Shown here: positions 15,781 through 25,035 of the stretch, piece after piece | Layout of the letters: the number at the start of each line of letters is the position of its first letter | Numbering within the stretch: the stretch's first letter is position 1 | Source: RUG11690 sp045616665 | Lineage (GTDB): Bacteria > Bacteroidota > Bacteroidia > Bacteroidales > WCHB1-69 | Direction: 5' to 3' | Length of the DNA stretch: 64,000 nucleotides | NCBI GenBank assembly: GCA_045616665.1 | Contig: JAZLHE010000114.1 | Coordinates: forward strand, 1 to 64,000 | The notes under the pieces: generated by a model | Told to the model about the DNA's origin: nothing | Seen by the model: the letters and a program-made list of their open reading frames with translations, nothing else | The model's database searches: none | Program-made: the position numbers and the translations under genes

Positions 15781-16743
15781 ATGGATAGGGAAATTATCGA
15801 GACGGCGAAAAAGGTGCTTCAAATGGAGTCGGATGCGCTGCTGAACCTTCAGCAGTACATCGATGACGACTTTGTACGCTGTCTCGAAGTAATCCTTAAT
15901 TCAAAAGGACGGGTCGTCGTGACTGGAATTGGCAAAAGCGCCATCATCGCGCAGAAGATCGTGGCTACCTTGAATTCGACCGGCACGCCGGCGGTTTATA
16001 TGCACGCGGCCGATGCCATCCACGGCGATTTGGGCATCATTCAGCACGATGACGTGGTTATCTGTATTTCAAAAAGCGGTAATACACCCGAAATCTCAGT
16101 GCTGATTCCATTCTTGAAGCAGAGCGGAACACCTTTAATCGCATTGGTGGGAAATACGCAGTCGTTTTTGGCTTCTGAAGCCGATTACGTGCTGAATTGC
16201 TCCGTGGACAAGGAGGCCTGCCCCAATAATTTGGCACCAACCTGCAGTTCGACCGCACAATTGGCATTGGGCGATGCCCTTGCCAGTTGCCTGATAGAGT
16301 TGCGTGGCTTTACTTCCAATGATTTTGCACGCTTCCATCCCGGTGGAATCCTGGGGAAACGCCTGTATCTAAAAGTGGCGGATTTGTATAAGTACAACGA
16401 TATCCCGTCAGTTTCTCCCGAAGCGGAAATGCCCCGCGTAATCTTGGAGATTTCCGGTAAGTGCTTGGGTGTTACGGCTGTAACAGAAAATAATAAGGTG
16501 ATTGGTGCCATTACCGATGGCGACTTGCGGCGTATGCTGGAAAAAAATCCAGATTATGCTCACCTGACAGCCCAAGACGTGATGACTCCCCATCCTAAAA
16601 CCATCAGCGTAAACGCATTGGCATTGGATGCACTAAACTTGATGAAACAGAAAAATATTACAAATCTGTTTGTGGTGAATGACCAGGACGAATATCTTGG
16701 CGTTATCCATATCCACGATTTGATTAGAGAAGGTATCTTTTAA
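15781..16743 (+). CDS. kdsD: Arabinose-5-phosphate isomerase (KdsD/KpsF)
   Basis: From ATG 15781 the product has 320 residues (an in-frame TTG at 15775 is also possible). It consists of an N-terminal SIS domain (about 35-175; GIGKSAIIAQKIVATL, HAADAIHGDLGII, SKSGNTPE) and two CBS domains (from about 205; FHPGGILGKRL marks the boundary). It interconverts ribulose 5-phosphate and arabinose 5-phosphate, the first committed step towards KDO for lipopolysaccharide. It is sandwiched between kamA and atpH with short gaps, so it probably belongs to one transcription unit with the ATP synthase genes. Confidence 0.92.
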   Translation: MDREIIETAKKVLQMESDALLNLQQYIDDDFVRCLEVILNSKGRVVVTGIGKSAIIAQKIVATLNSTGTPAVYMHAADAIHGDLGIIQHDDVVICISKSGNTPEISVLIPFLKQSGTPLIALVGNTQSFLASEADYVLNCSVDKEACPNNLAPTCSSTAQLALGDALASCLIELRGFTSNDFARFHPGGILGKRLYLKVADLYKYNDIPSVSPEAEMPRVILEISGKCLGVTAVTENNKVIGAITDGDLRRMLEKNPDYAHLTAQDVMTPHPKTISVNALALDALNLMKQKNITNLFVVNDQDEYLGVIHIHDLIREGIF

Positions 16744-16759
16744 AGTTATATATATATTT

Positions 16760-17317
16760 ATGAATAGTTCAAAATTAGCGACCAGATATGCCAAAGCACT
16801 TTTTGAATTCGCCAAGGAAAAGGATCAAATTCAAAAAGTGAAAGAAGATATGGTTTTGGTTAAATCGGTTTTGAAGGAAAATTATGAATTGAAGTTGGTC
16901 ATAGAAAGTCCTATCGTCTTTCCGGATAAGAAAAATGCCATTTTTGCGGGTGTGTTTGCCGATAAACTGAGCGATACGACTTTCGGTTTCCTTTCCTTGA
17001 CCATTAAAAAGAAAAGAGAACCCGCCTTGATTACGATTTGCGACGAATATGTGCGCTTATACAATAAGCATAATAATATTCAAGTCGCTTTTGTCACGAC
17101 CGTTCAGCCGCTTTCTCCCGCTTTGGCCGATGCGATAAAGAAATTGTTGGAAGAAGAAACCCAGTCAACGATTGAACTCCAGCAGATTTTGGACGATAAA
17201 ATTATCGGTGGACTGAAAATTCAGATTGAGGACACGCTTTTCGATGCCAGCATTTTGTCTAGAGTCAATAAATTGCGGGATGAATTCTCACATAATGTTT
17301 ATCAGGCCGCATTCTAG
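16760..17317 (+). CDS. atpH: F1Fo ATP synthase subunit delta
   Basis: This 185-residue protein matches the OSCP/delta family: an N-terminal helical domain (SKLATRYAKALFEFAKEKDQ), a middle FGFLSLTIKKKREPAL and a C-terminal signature DDKIIGGLKIQIEDTLFDASI. Delta links the F1 head to the b-subunit stalk. In most Bacteroidota it follows atpB, atpE and atpF; here kdsD lies 16 bp upstream instead, so the Fo genes must be elsewhere. atpA follows after 34 bp. Confidence 0.93.
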   Translation: MNSSKLATRYAKALFEFAKEKDQIQKVKEDMVLVKSVLKENYELKLVIESPIVFPDKKNAIFAGVFADKLSDTTFGFLSLTIKKKREPALITICDEYVRLYNKHNNIQVAFVTTVQPLSPALADAIKKLLEEETQSTIELQQILDDKIIGGLKIQIEDTLFDASILSRVNKLRDEFSHNVYQAAF

Positions 17318-17351
17318 TAGATATTTAAAGTAATAACAAAAATACAGTACA

Positions 17352-18944
17352 ATGTCAGAAATTAAACCATCAGAAGTAACCGCTATTTTGCGGCAACAAC
17401 TACAGAACTACGATGCCAAGTCGGAACTGGAGGAGATGGGTACCGTGTTGGTTGTCGGTGACGGCATCGCACGTGTCTATGGGCTCTACAACGCTTGCTC
17501 AGGCGAGTTGGTCTCTTTCCAAACACAGGAAGGTGGAACAATTATGGGTATCGTTTTGAATCTGGAAGAGGATAACGTGGGCGTGGTGCTCCTTGGAGAT
17601 GCTCAGCAACTTAACGAAGGTGACATCTGCAAGCGTACGGGCAAAATCGCCTCTATCAACGTCGGTGAAGGCTTGCTTGGTCGTGTTATCAATACCTTGG
17701 GTGAACCTATCGACGGTAAAGGCAAGATTGAAGGTCCCCTTTATGAAATGCCTATCGAACGCAAGGCTCCCGGTGTTATCTTCCGTCAACCGGTTAAAGA
17801 ACCACTGCAGACAGGTATCAAGGCTGTCGATGCAATGATTCCTATCGGTCGTGGTCAGCGTGAGTTGATTATCGGTGACCGTCAAACAGGTAAAACGGCG
17901 ATCGCTATCGATACGATTATCAATCAAAAGGAATTTTATGAAAAAGGTGAACCCATCTATTGTATTTATGTGGCAGTAGGTCAAAAGGGTTCTTCCGTGG
18001 CCGCTATCGTCAAGACCTTGACGGAAAGAGGCGCGATGCCTTATACCGTGGTGGTTACCGCTACGGCTTCCGATCCTGCGGCCATGCAGTTCTATGCTCC
18101 GTTTGCCGGTGCCGCTATCGGCGAGTATTTCAGAGATACCGGACGCCCTGCCCTGATTATTTACGATGACTTGTCCAAACAGGCCGTGGCTTATCGTGAA
18201 GTTTCCTTGTTGCTCCGTCGTCCACCTGGACGTGAAGCTTATCCTGGCGATGTGTTTTACCTTCACTCAAGATTATTGGAAAGAGCCGCTAAGATTATTG
18301 AATCAGACGAAATCGCGGCTAAGATGAACGACCTTCCCGAAAGTCTGAAACCGATTGTCAAGGGTGGTGGCTCTTTGACCGCTCTTCCTATTATCGAAAC
18401 GCAGGCAGGTGACGTTTCTGCCTATATTCCAACCAACGTGATTTCTATTACCGATGGTCAGATTTTCTTGGAAACGAGTTTGTTCAATGCCGGTGTACGT
18501 CCCGCTATCAACGTGGGTATTTCAGTTTCCCGTGTGGGTGGTAACGCTCAAATCAAGTCTATGAAGAAAGTCGCCGGTACCTTGAAACTTGATCAGGCAC
18601 AGTTCCGTGAACTGGAATCATTTACCAAGTTCGGTTCAGATGTTGACCAGTCAACGCAAAACGTGTTGGACAAGGGTGCCCGCAACGTGGAAATCTTGAA
18701 GCAGCCGCAATATTCTCCTTTGAAGGTGGAAGAACAAATCGCCATCATTTTCTGTGGTGTGAAGGGCTTGCTGCAAAAGGTTCCAACAAATAGAATCAGA
18801 AACTTCGAGACAGATTTCATCCAAACTATGCACGAACAACGTCAAGATGTCTTGGATACCTTGAGAAGTGGCAAAATCGATGACGCTATTATGAATACTT
18901 TGACAGAAGTTTGTCAGGAAGTATGCAAAAAATACGAGAAATAA
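17352..18944 (+). CDS. atpA: F1Fo ATP synthase subunit alpha
   Basis: This 530-residue protein is the regulatory nucleotide-binding subunit of the F1 head. Walker A is GDRQTGKT at 175-182. The family signature around PAINVGISVSRVGG is present, as are the N-terminal beta barrel (VLVVGDGIARVYGL) and the C-terminal helical domain. Bacteroidota alpha subunits are slightly longer than the E. coli protein (513), and this fits. It lies between atpH and atpG, with only 3 bp to the atpG start. Confidence 0.97.
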   Translation: MSEIKPSEVTAILRQQLQNYDAKSELEEMGTVLVVGDGIARVYGLYNACSGELVSFQTQEGGTIMGIVLNLEEDNVGVVLLGDAQQLNEGDICKRTGKIASINVGEGLLGRVINTLGEPIDGKGKIEGPLYEMPIERKAPGVIFRQPVKEPLQTGIKAVDAMIPIGRGQRELIIGDRQTGKTAIAIDTIINQKEFYEKGEPIYCIYVAVGQKGSSVAAIVKTLTERGAMPYTVVVTATASDPAAMQFYAPFAGAAIGEYFRDTGRPALIIYDDLSKQAVAYREVSLLLRRPPGREAYPGDVFYLHSRLLERAAKIIESDEIAAKMNDLPESLKPIVKGGGSLTALPIIETQAGDVSAYIPTNVISITDGQIFLETSLFNAGVRPAINVGISVSRVGGNAQIKSMKKVAGTLKLDQAQFRELESFTKFGSDVDQSTQNVLDKGARNVEILKQPQYSPLKVEEQIAIIFCGVKGLLQKVPTNRIRNFETDFIQTMHEQRQDVLDTLRSGKIDDAIMNTLTEVCQEVCKKYEK

Positions 18945-18947
18945 TCT

Positions 18948-19826
18948 ATGGGAAATCTTAAAGAAATCCGAATACGAATTTCCTCGATTGAATCAACCGA
19001 GAAGGTTACCAGCGCGATGAAACTGGTTTCGGCCGCGAAATTCCGCCGTGCTCAGCAGGCTATCATCAATCTGCGTCCCTATTCAACCAAGTTGAGTGAG
19101 ATTATGCAGAATATTTCCGATACCGCCGGCGACGTGGACGATATGCCGCTTTGTGAATCTCGAGAACCCAATAGGGTAGTGGTGGTGGCCATCACTTCCA
19201 ATAAGGGTTTGTGCGGGGGATTCAATTCCTCGGTCATAAAAGAGACTGTCAAATTGATTAAGGCAAAGTATGAAAAACAGTGTCAAGCCAATAATCTGCA
19301 ATTGGTCTGTCTCGGCAAAAAAGGAAAAGAACAACTTGGGAAGCTTTATCCTGTAATGCTTTACAACGAACAACTGCTCAATAATCCGGAATTTTCGGAA
19401 TTGGCAGCCATCGCTGAAACTTTGATGGATAAGTTCGCTAAAAAGGAAATTGACCGTGTTGACGTGGTTTATAACCAGTTTGTCAATGCCGCCACGCAAA
19501 AGTTGGTGGTTGAACAGTTCCTTCCTATCGTTCCCCAAAAGGAAACGGGAGAAAAGACGTTGAAGAACGACTATATTTTCGAACCTTCGAAAGAGGAACT
19601 TTTCAAGACCCTGACTCCGCGAATCCTTAAACTCCAGTTCTACAAAATGCTCATCGACTCCATCGCTTCAGAGCACGGTGCCCGTATGACTTCTATGTCA
19701 AAGGCAACCGATAATGCCAATGAAATGCTGAAGGAATTGCGCATTAAGTACAACAACGCACGTCAATCCGCTATTACCAACGAATTGATTGAGATCGTTA
19801 GTGGTGCGGAAGCATTGAACAATTAG
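18948..19826 (+). CDS. atpG: F1Fo ATP synthase subunit gamma
   Basis: This 292-residue protein is the central rotor shaft. It has the N-terminal coiled-coil start (LKEIRIRISSIESTEKVTSA) with VSAAKFRRAQQA, the middle SNKGLCGGFNSS and the C-terminal ITNELIEIVSGAEAL signature. The beta and epsilon subunit genes that often accompany it are not in the window. A strong terminator follows at 19845-19875, so the operon ends here. Confidence 0.96.
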   Translation: MGNLKEIRIRISSIESTEKVTSAMKLVSAAKFRRAQQAIINLRPYSTKLSEIMQNISDTAGDVDDMPLCESREPNRVVVVAITSNKGLCGGFNSSVIKETVKLIKAKYEKQCQANNLQLVCLGKKGKEQLGKLYPVMLYNEQLLNNPEFSELAAIAETLMDKFAKKEIDRVDVVYNQFVNAATQKLVVEQFLPIVPQKETGEKTLKNDYIFEPSKEELFKTLTPRILKLQFYKMLIDSIASEHGARMTSMSKATDNANEMLKELRIKYNNARQSAITNELIEIVSGAEALNN

Positions 19827-19844
19827 TCTGTTATTGTAAGATAG

Positions 19845-19875
19845 AAAGTCGGGCAGACCGCCCGACTTTTATTTT
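19845..19875 (+). terminator. Rho-independent terminator after atpG
   Basis: Perfect 10-bp stem (aaagtcgggc / gcccgacttt) with a 5-nt loop, followed by a T-rich run. It closes the kdsD-atpHAG unit. Confidence 0.9.
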
Positions 19876-19888
19876 AAATTTTAAACCA

Positions 19889-21418
19889 ATGGGTGTCATT
19901 ATTCGTCAAAGTATTAAAGGTACGGTTGTCAATTATATTGGCATCCTGGTTGGTTTTGTCACTACTTTCTTTATCCTTACGCATTATCTTTCAACGGAAG
20001 AAGTGGGCTTGACACGCGCATTGGTGGACATCGCCGTGCTTTTTTCCGGTCTGGCACAGTTGGGAACGACTTCCTCTATGATGCGTTTTTATCCTTATTT
20101 CAAGGATGAAGAACACAAGGACCACGGGGTCTTTTTTTGGAGTGTAGTCATTCCGTTCGTGGGCTTCTTTATCTTTTTGGCACTATTCTTTCTTTGCAAA
20201 GACTGGGTCATTAGCAAGTACGATGATAATGCGCCATTGTTGGTGAATTACTACTATTTTGTAATCCCGATTTCTTTTTTTATGCTGTATATGTCGGTCT
20301 TTGAGGTGAACTCAAATGTACTGATGAGGATTGCGGTGCCAAAATTTATCAGGGAAGTTGTTATTAGGGTAATGTTGTTGATCGGCTATTTGTTGTTTGG
20401 CTTTCATTATCTTTCCTTGGATGGCCTGGTGATTTGGTTTTGCGTCACCTACGGTGTGGCCACTTTGCTGAATGTGATTTATTTGCTGTCGTTAAAAAGA
20501 ATCTCCTTTAAGCCCGATTGGTCCCATTTGACGCCTCAACTTAAGAAGGATTTTTCTTTATACACCCTGTTCCTGATTACGGCGGCCTTGGCAGGCAATA
20601 TCACGCCGACACTGAGTACCTTGTTCGTTTCCGCGGAAATGGGATTGGCTTATACCGGCATTTATGCCATCGCGAATTATATCGCCACGGTGGTGGAAAT
20701 TCCATATCGTTCCTTGGGTGCGATTACACAACCCCATATCGCGCAGGCGGTTAAGGATAACGACATCGTTGAGGCCGACAGGTTGAGCAAAAAGGTTTCT
20801 TTGCTTCAGCTATTGGCAGGTTCTTTTATCTTTCTTTTGATATGGATAAACATTGATTTGGCATTCCAGATTCTTCCCAACGGTGACCAATATGTGTTGG
20901 GTAAATGGGTGGTGTTTATCTTGGCTTTTTCACGACTCTTTAATTCTTCTTTCAGTATTGGCACCTCTGTCTTGGGCTATTCACGCTACTATTATATGTC
21001 GTTGATCTTCTCTTTCATTTTAACGGGAGTGGCGATATTGCTCAATATGAAGTTGATTCCGTTACTGGGAATGGAAGGATCCGCTTTGTCCAATTTGATT
21101 TCATACGTGGTTTATTACCTTTTGTTGCTGTCGTTGGTGAGATGGAAAATCGGAACGAGTCCTTTCTCTTTGTCTCAGCTTAAAGTGGTTCTCGTGATCG
21201 GTCTTCTCTTTTTGGCTAATATGGCTTGGAAAAACTGGATTTATCCTTTGTTCTTGTCCTTGCCGTTACAATCTATTCTGTCGTCTATCATCGATGGTGT
21301 GGTCAAAACGGTACTTTTTGCGACGGTGGCAGGGATTGTGATTTATAAGTGGAAAATTTCGGAAGAAGTAAATATGCTGATGAAGAAAGCGTTGGCTTTC
21401 GTTAAAATAAAATTATAG
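19889..21418 (+). CDS. Oligosaccharide flippase (Wzx/MATE-like)
   Basis: This 509-residue membrane protein has about 12-14 hydrophobic helices distributed over its whole length and the polysaccharide-transporter start (GTVVNYIGILVGFVTTFFIL, then LSTEEVGLTRALVD). It belongs to the polysaccharide biosynthesis branch of the MOP superfamily, which flips lipid-linked sugar repeats across the inner membrane. It opens a four-gene polysaccharide locus ending with the sugar transferase at 23423. The next gene starts 1 bp after its stop codon, so the two are translationally coupled. Confidence 0.88.
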   Translation: MGVIIRQSIKGTVVNYIGILVGFVTTFFILTHYLSTEEVGLTRALVDIAVLFSGLAQLGTTSSMMRFYPYFKDEEHKDHGVFFWSVVIPFVGFFIFLALFFLCKDWVISKYDDNAPLLVNYYYFVIPISFFMLYMSVFEVNSNVLMRIAVPKFIREVVIRVMLLIGYLLFGFHYLSLDGLVIWFCVTYGVATLLNVIYLLSLKRISFKPDWSHLTPQLKKDFSLYTLFLITAALAGNITPTLSTLFVSAEMGLAYTGIYAIANYIATVVEIPYRSLGAITQPHIAQAVKDNDIVEADRLSKKVSLLQLLAGSFIFLLIWINIDLAFQILPNGDQYVLGKWVVFILAFSRLFNSSFSIGTSVLGYSRYYYMSLIFSFILTGVAILLNMKLIPLLGMEGSALSNLISYVVYYLLLLSLVRWKIGTSPFSLSQLKVVLVIGLLFLANMAWKNWIYPLFLSLPLQSILSSIIDGVVKTVLFATVAGIVIYKWKISEEVNMLMKKALAFVKIKL

Positions 21419-21419
21419 A

Positions 21420-22400
21420 ATGATGAAGAAGATAGGTGTTTTTGGTGTCGGTCATTTGGGACAGATTCATTGCAAGTGTATCAATGAGAGTCCTTTGGCA
21501 GAATTGATAGGTATTTATGATGTCAATATTGAACATGCTCGCACAGTGGCTGAATCTTTGAAGGTGCCCTGTTTTGATAATCCTGAAGATCTGCTTGAAT
21601 GCTGCGACATTGCCGATATCGTGTGTACGACAACCCATCATTACGAAATGGCCAAGTTGGCAATGAACCATCGAAAACCTTGTTTTATTGAAAAACCTGT
21701 GACGGCTACGATTCCTCAGGCTGAAGAATTGCTCGAATTGCAGCAAAAATACCAGATTCCCGTGCAAGTGGGCCACGTGGAGCGTTTCAATCCGGCTTTC
21801 TTGGCTGCTCGGTCGAAAATAGGAAAACCGATGTTTATCGAAGTACATCGCTTGGCTTTGTTTAATCCGCGCGGAAATGACGTGTCCGTTATTTTGGACC
21901 TGATGATTCACGATATTGATATCGTCCTTAAATTGGTCAATAGTCCTATCGTCGATATCCAGGCCAGTGGTGTGGCCATCGTTACCGATACGTTCGATAT
22001 CGCGAATGTGCGTCTCTCTTTTGAGAACGGTTGTGTCGCCAATTTGACGGCAAGCCGGCTGTCAATGAAGAATATGCGCAAAATCCGTCTTTTCCAGGAT
22101 AATGCCTATATCAGTATGGATTTGTTGGAAAAGAAAACGGAGATGATTCATATTGAAAAAATTACGGAGGACGTCAACGATCCGTTCGCGATGATTTTGG
22201 ATCTGGGAGAAAAAGGCAAACGCCGTGTTATGATTGACAATCCCGAAAGCGTGCCCAACAATGCCATTCGTTGCGAGTTGGAAAGCTTCATCCAAGCCAT
22301 AGAACAACAACAAATTCCAGAAGTGAGCTTGACGGATGGTTATAATGCCTTGAAAACCGCCTACGACATTATGGAAAAAATGAATGAAAATATAAAATAA
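21420..22400 (+). CDS. Gfo/Idh/MocA family oxidoreductase
   Basis: This 326-residue protein starts with a Rossmann nucleotide-binding motif (IGVFGVGHLGQIHCK) and contains the family motif CFIEKPVTA, the EKP signature with the catalytic lysine. The C-terminal half is the substrate-binding alpha/beta domain, with VGHVERFNPAF and MIHDIDIV. It is an NAD(P)-dependent dehydrogenase probably acting on a sugar nucleotide used by the polysaccharide locus; relatives include UDP-sugar 3-dehydrogenases. It starts at ATG 21420, right after the flippase stop. Confidence 0.88.
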   Translation: MMKKIGVFGVGHLGQIHCKCINESPLAELIGIYDVNIEHARTVAESLKVPCFDNPEDLLECCDIADIVCTTTHHYEMAKLAMNHRKPCFIEKPVTATIPQAEELLELQQKYQIPVQVGHVERFNPAFLAARSKIGKPMFIEVHRLALFNPRGNDVSVILDLMIHDIDIVLKLVNSPIVDIQASGVAIVTDTFDIANVRLSFENGCVANLTASRLSMKNMRKIRLFQDNAYISMDLLEKKTEMIHIEKITEDVNDPFAMILDLGEKGKRRVMIDNPESVPNNAIRCELESFIQAIEQQQIPEVSLTDGYNALKTAYDIMEKMNENIK

Positions 22401-22436
22401 AAGAGAAGAAACTTCGTTATAGAGATATCATTGAAT

Positions 22437-23375
22437 ATGAAAAAAATAATATTTTTGTTTGCGGTCCTTGCTTTGGTCTTTTGCTCTTGCAAAGATTCGC
22501 ACGACTATACACCCGCCATACTCAGTATTTCAGAGGAGGCCTTTGATGATTGTTTCGATGTGAGCAAATTCAATTCCGAGCACGAAACTTCTTTCGACGG
22601 TGAGCAATTGCGTACAATGGGACAGCACAAGTTCACCCACGTCTATGTTGCCTACGGAGGTAAGGCATTGGGCGTGTGGGAATTGCCTTGCGAAGTGCCG
22701 ATCTTGGATGTTCCGGAAGCTGACAGCCTGGAGGTGACGATTACCCCGTGTTTCAAAAAAAACGGCCAAAGCAGCACGATTAAAGGTTACGGCTACATTA
22801 AGTCGTATAAGGTCAAAACCAAGTTGAAAAAAGGCATTACTACTTACATCACGGAAGAAACGATGCACAAATTTTTCGAATATCACAAATATACCGAATT
22901 CAAATTGGTGGAAACATTCCTGCAAAACAGTTTCGAACCGTATAATCCGATGCTTTCGGTGGCCAATTTTGTCAGTAAACCCGATCCAGACAACCCTTCC
23001 AATAGAATTGGAGAGATTACCTTGACGGGAGATTCGCTCTTTTCTACCTTTGAAGTGGCTTCCCAGTTGATGCGTTTTGACGTGTATGCGTTGACTTATA
23101 TGGAAATTCGTTACAAGTGTGAAAATGATTTGAATATTGAGTTGTACGCCCCGAATTATTCCAATGTTTATGCTTGTGGCGGATTGTTTGCTACGGATGA
23201 GTGGCAGACGGTATATATTAATCTGGATGAACGCTTGGGTAACATTTACAGTATGGGTGCGTATTTTTATGGCAGCATAGATGCAAAAGTCATCTTTAGC
23301 GGTGATCGGTTGGAAGATCAGGATACACATTATTATATCGATTATGTGAAAATCGTGACGGGACCGCAACCGTGA
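22437..23375 (+). CDS. Lipoprotein of unknown function
   Basis: The ATG at 22437 (an upstream TTG at 22431 is also open) starts a 312-residue protein with a clear lipoprotein signal, KKIIFLFAVLALVFCSCKD, acylated cysteine near residue 18. After SHDYTPAI the protein has a globular body rich in beta strands, with no recognised catalytic motif. The C-terminal part (YKCENDLNIELYAPN, then GGLFATDEWQTVYINLDERLGNI) looks like a carbohydrate-binding jelly-roll. Its place between the oxidoreductase and the sugar transferase suggests an outer-membrane role connected with the polysaccharide, but this is inference only. Confidence 0.65.
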   Translation: MKKIIFLFAVLALVFCSCKDSHDYTPAILSISEEAFDDCFDVSKFNSEHETSFDGEQLRTMGQHKFTHVYVAYGGKALGVWELPCEVPILDVPEADSLEVTITPCFKKNGQSSTIKGYGYIKSYKVKTKLKKGITTYITEETMHKFFEYHKYTEFKLVETFLQNSFEPYNPMLSVANFVSKPDPDNPSNRIGEITLTGDSLFSTFEVASQLMRFDVYALTYMEIRYKCENDLNIELYAPNYSNVYACGGLFATDEWQTVYINLDERLGNIYSMGAYFYGSIDAKVIFSGDRLEDQDTHYYIDYVKIVTGPQP

Positions 23376-23422
23376 TGGTTACGGATTTGGTATCGATGGT
23401 GGTTTGTTTATAACTTGAAAAA

Positions 23423-24850
23423 ATGAAGAAGAATAAAAAATGGCTGATTGTTTATCACGTGGTGACAGATGTCTTGGCAGCAGCGGTCACCTGGCTGATT
23501 TTCTTTGTTTTTCGAAAATATAATGTTGATCATCAGGTTTTCAAACATTTTGCTGAAGCCGTGCTTCAAGACTCAAAATTGTGGTGGGGCTTGCTGCTTT
23601 GTCCAGTATATTGGATGCTGTGGCATATATTTATAGGTTATTACCATAATATATATAGAAAATCAAGATTGAAGGAATTGGAACGTACCGCGGGGGTGAC
23701 TCTCGTGGGCGTCATTATCTTCTTTTTTGTGTTTATCTTGGACGACATCGTGAATTCGCCGTCTGATTATATCAAATACTTTTTTGTGCTTTTGCTTTGC
23801 CAGTTTTTCCTGACCTATATTCCCAGAGTATTGATGACGACGCATATCAATAGAAAAATTCACAACGGAGAAATCGGTTTCAAGACGGTGATTATCGGAA
23901 GCGATGCGGTGGCATTGAATACTTATCAGTCTGTAATTAAGCAGAATATTTGTTCGGGAAATTTCATCGTGGGGTATGTCACCTTGCGCGATGTGGAAGG
24001 CCAATCCTTGTCGGACGTGCTGCCGTGTTTGGGTACGCTTGAGGAATTGAAAGTCATCATAGAAAAAGAAGAAGTTGAAGAATTGATCATTGCCATTCAT
24101 AATGGTCAGCGTCGCTATGTGGAAACGATTTTGACTACTTTGCGGGAAATGAACCATTTGACTTTGCACATTTTGCCGCAAACACAGGATTATCTGATGG
24201 GAACGATTAGGATGTCTTCTGTTTTTTACGAACCGTTGATTTCCATTGATTCCGAATATATGTCACCTTGGCAGAAATATATGAAGCGGATTTTGGATGT
24301 GTTGATTTCATTTTTTGCCATCCTGCTGCTTTCACCGGTATATTTAATCTTGGCCATTGGCGTAAAGTGTTCGTCTAAGGGCCCCGTTTTCTACACTCAG
24401 GAAAGGGTAGGGTTTCAGGGAAAACCATTCAAGATTATCAAATTTCGTTCTATGTATGTTGATGCCGAGAAGAACGGTCCGATGTTGTCCAGCGACAATG
24501 ATCCGCGCATTACTCCTTTTGGACTTTTTATGCGAAAGTCAAGATTGGACGAATTTCCTCAGTTCTTCAATGTTTTGAAAGGAGATATGTCTTTGGTGGG
24601 GCCGAGGCCGGAGCGACAATATTACATAGATAAGATTGTGGAAAAGGCACCGTATTATCGCCTGCTTTTGGGTGTAAAGCCGGGTATAACATCTCTGGGA
24701 CAAGTCAAATACGGTTATGCCGAGAATGTGGAGCAGATGGTGGAACGAATGAAAATAGATTTGGTGTATCTTGAAAATATGTCCATCCAGATGGATATCA
24801 AGATCTTGATTTATACCGTTTTGATTATTCTCAAAAAAGAAGGAAAATAA
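23423..24850 (+). CDS. Polyprenyl-phosphate sugar transferase (WcaJ/PglC-like)
   Basis: This 475-residue protein has an N-terminal block of four to five membrane helices, a CoA-binding-like Rossmann middle (KTVIIGSDAVALN at about 150) and a C-terminal bacterial sugar transferase domain from about 285. The domain shows KRILDVLISFFAILLLSPVY, GPVFYTQERVGFQGKPF, FRSMYVDAE, LDEFPQFFNVLKGDMSLVGPRP and the PG(I/L)TS motif. It transfers a sugar phosphate from a nucleotide sugar to undecaprenyl phosphate, starting repeat-unit synthesis in the inner membrane. It closes the polysaccharide locus. Confidence 0.92.
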   Translation: MKKNKKWLIVYHVVTDVLAAAVTWLIFFVFRKYNVDHQVFKHFAEAVLQDSKLWWGLLLCPVYWMLWHIFIGYYHNIYRKSRLKELERTAGVTLVGVIIFFFVFILDDIVNSPSDYIKYFFVLLLCQFFLTYIPRVLMTTHINRKIHNGEIGFKTVIIGSDAVALNTYQSVIKQNICSGNFIVGYVTLRDVEGQSLSDVLPCLGTLEELKVIIEKEEVEELIIAIHNGQRRYVETILTTLREMNHLTLHILPQTQDYLMGTIRMSSVFYEPLISIDSEYMSPWQKYMKRILDVLISFFAILLLSPVYLILAIGVKCSSKGPVFYTQERVGFQGKPFKIIKFRSMYVDAEKNGPMLSSDNDPRITPFGLFMRKSRLDEFPQFFNVLKGDMSLVGPRPERQYYIDKIVEKAPYYRLLLGVKPGITSLGQVKYGYAENVEQMVERMKIDLVYLENMSIQMDIKILIYTVLIILKKEGK

Positions 24851-24897
24851 AAAATCGAAAAAAATCTATTTTCTTGATAATCAATTAAAAAAATGTG

Positions 24898-24905
24898 TAT
24901 ATTTG
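24898..24905 (+). promoter_or_regulatory. Promoter of the rplC operon (-7 TATATTTG)
   Basis: TATATTTG with a TTG at 24874-24876 about 21 bp upstream, matching -33/-7 spacing. It indicates that the ribosomal operon starts transcription directly before rplC and not further upstream. Confidence 0.65.
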
Positions 24906-24911
24906 CAATCC

Positions 24912-25035
24912 CTAAAATAAGGGAGTTGGAGTGGTGTAAAAACTATTTAACTTTCTTATAATGAAGGGGTTACTAAAAATGAAAATAAATCGGTTTGCGA
25001 AAACCGAAACTAAAAACATTATAAATTAAACAAAA
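24912..25035 (+). ncRNA. Structured leader of the rplC operon
   Basis: About 125 nt between promoter and rplC. Two small hairpins are visible: ccctaaaataaggg at 24910-24923 and cggttt-gcga-aaaccg at 24991-25006. In E. coli, L4 binds the S10-operon leader to repress it. Whether this leader plays that part is only a guess, since the usual first gene (rpsJ) is absent. Confidence 0.4.

Noticed and set aside
17499..18266. 255-residue open frame on the minus strand
   Set aside because: Lies wholly antisense to atpA, an essential conserved gene, and shows no domain.
22530..23369. 279-residue open frame on the minus strand
   Set aside because: Shadow of the lipoprotein gene, which has a convincing signal peptide on the plus strand.
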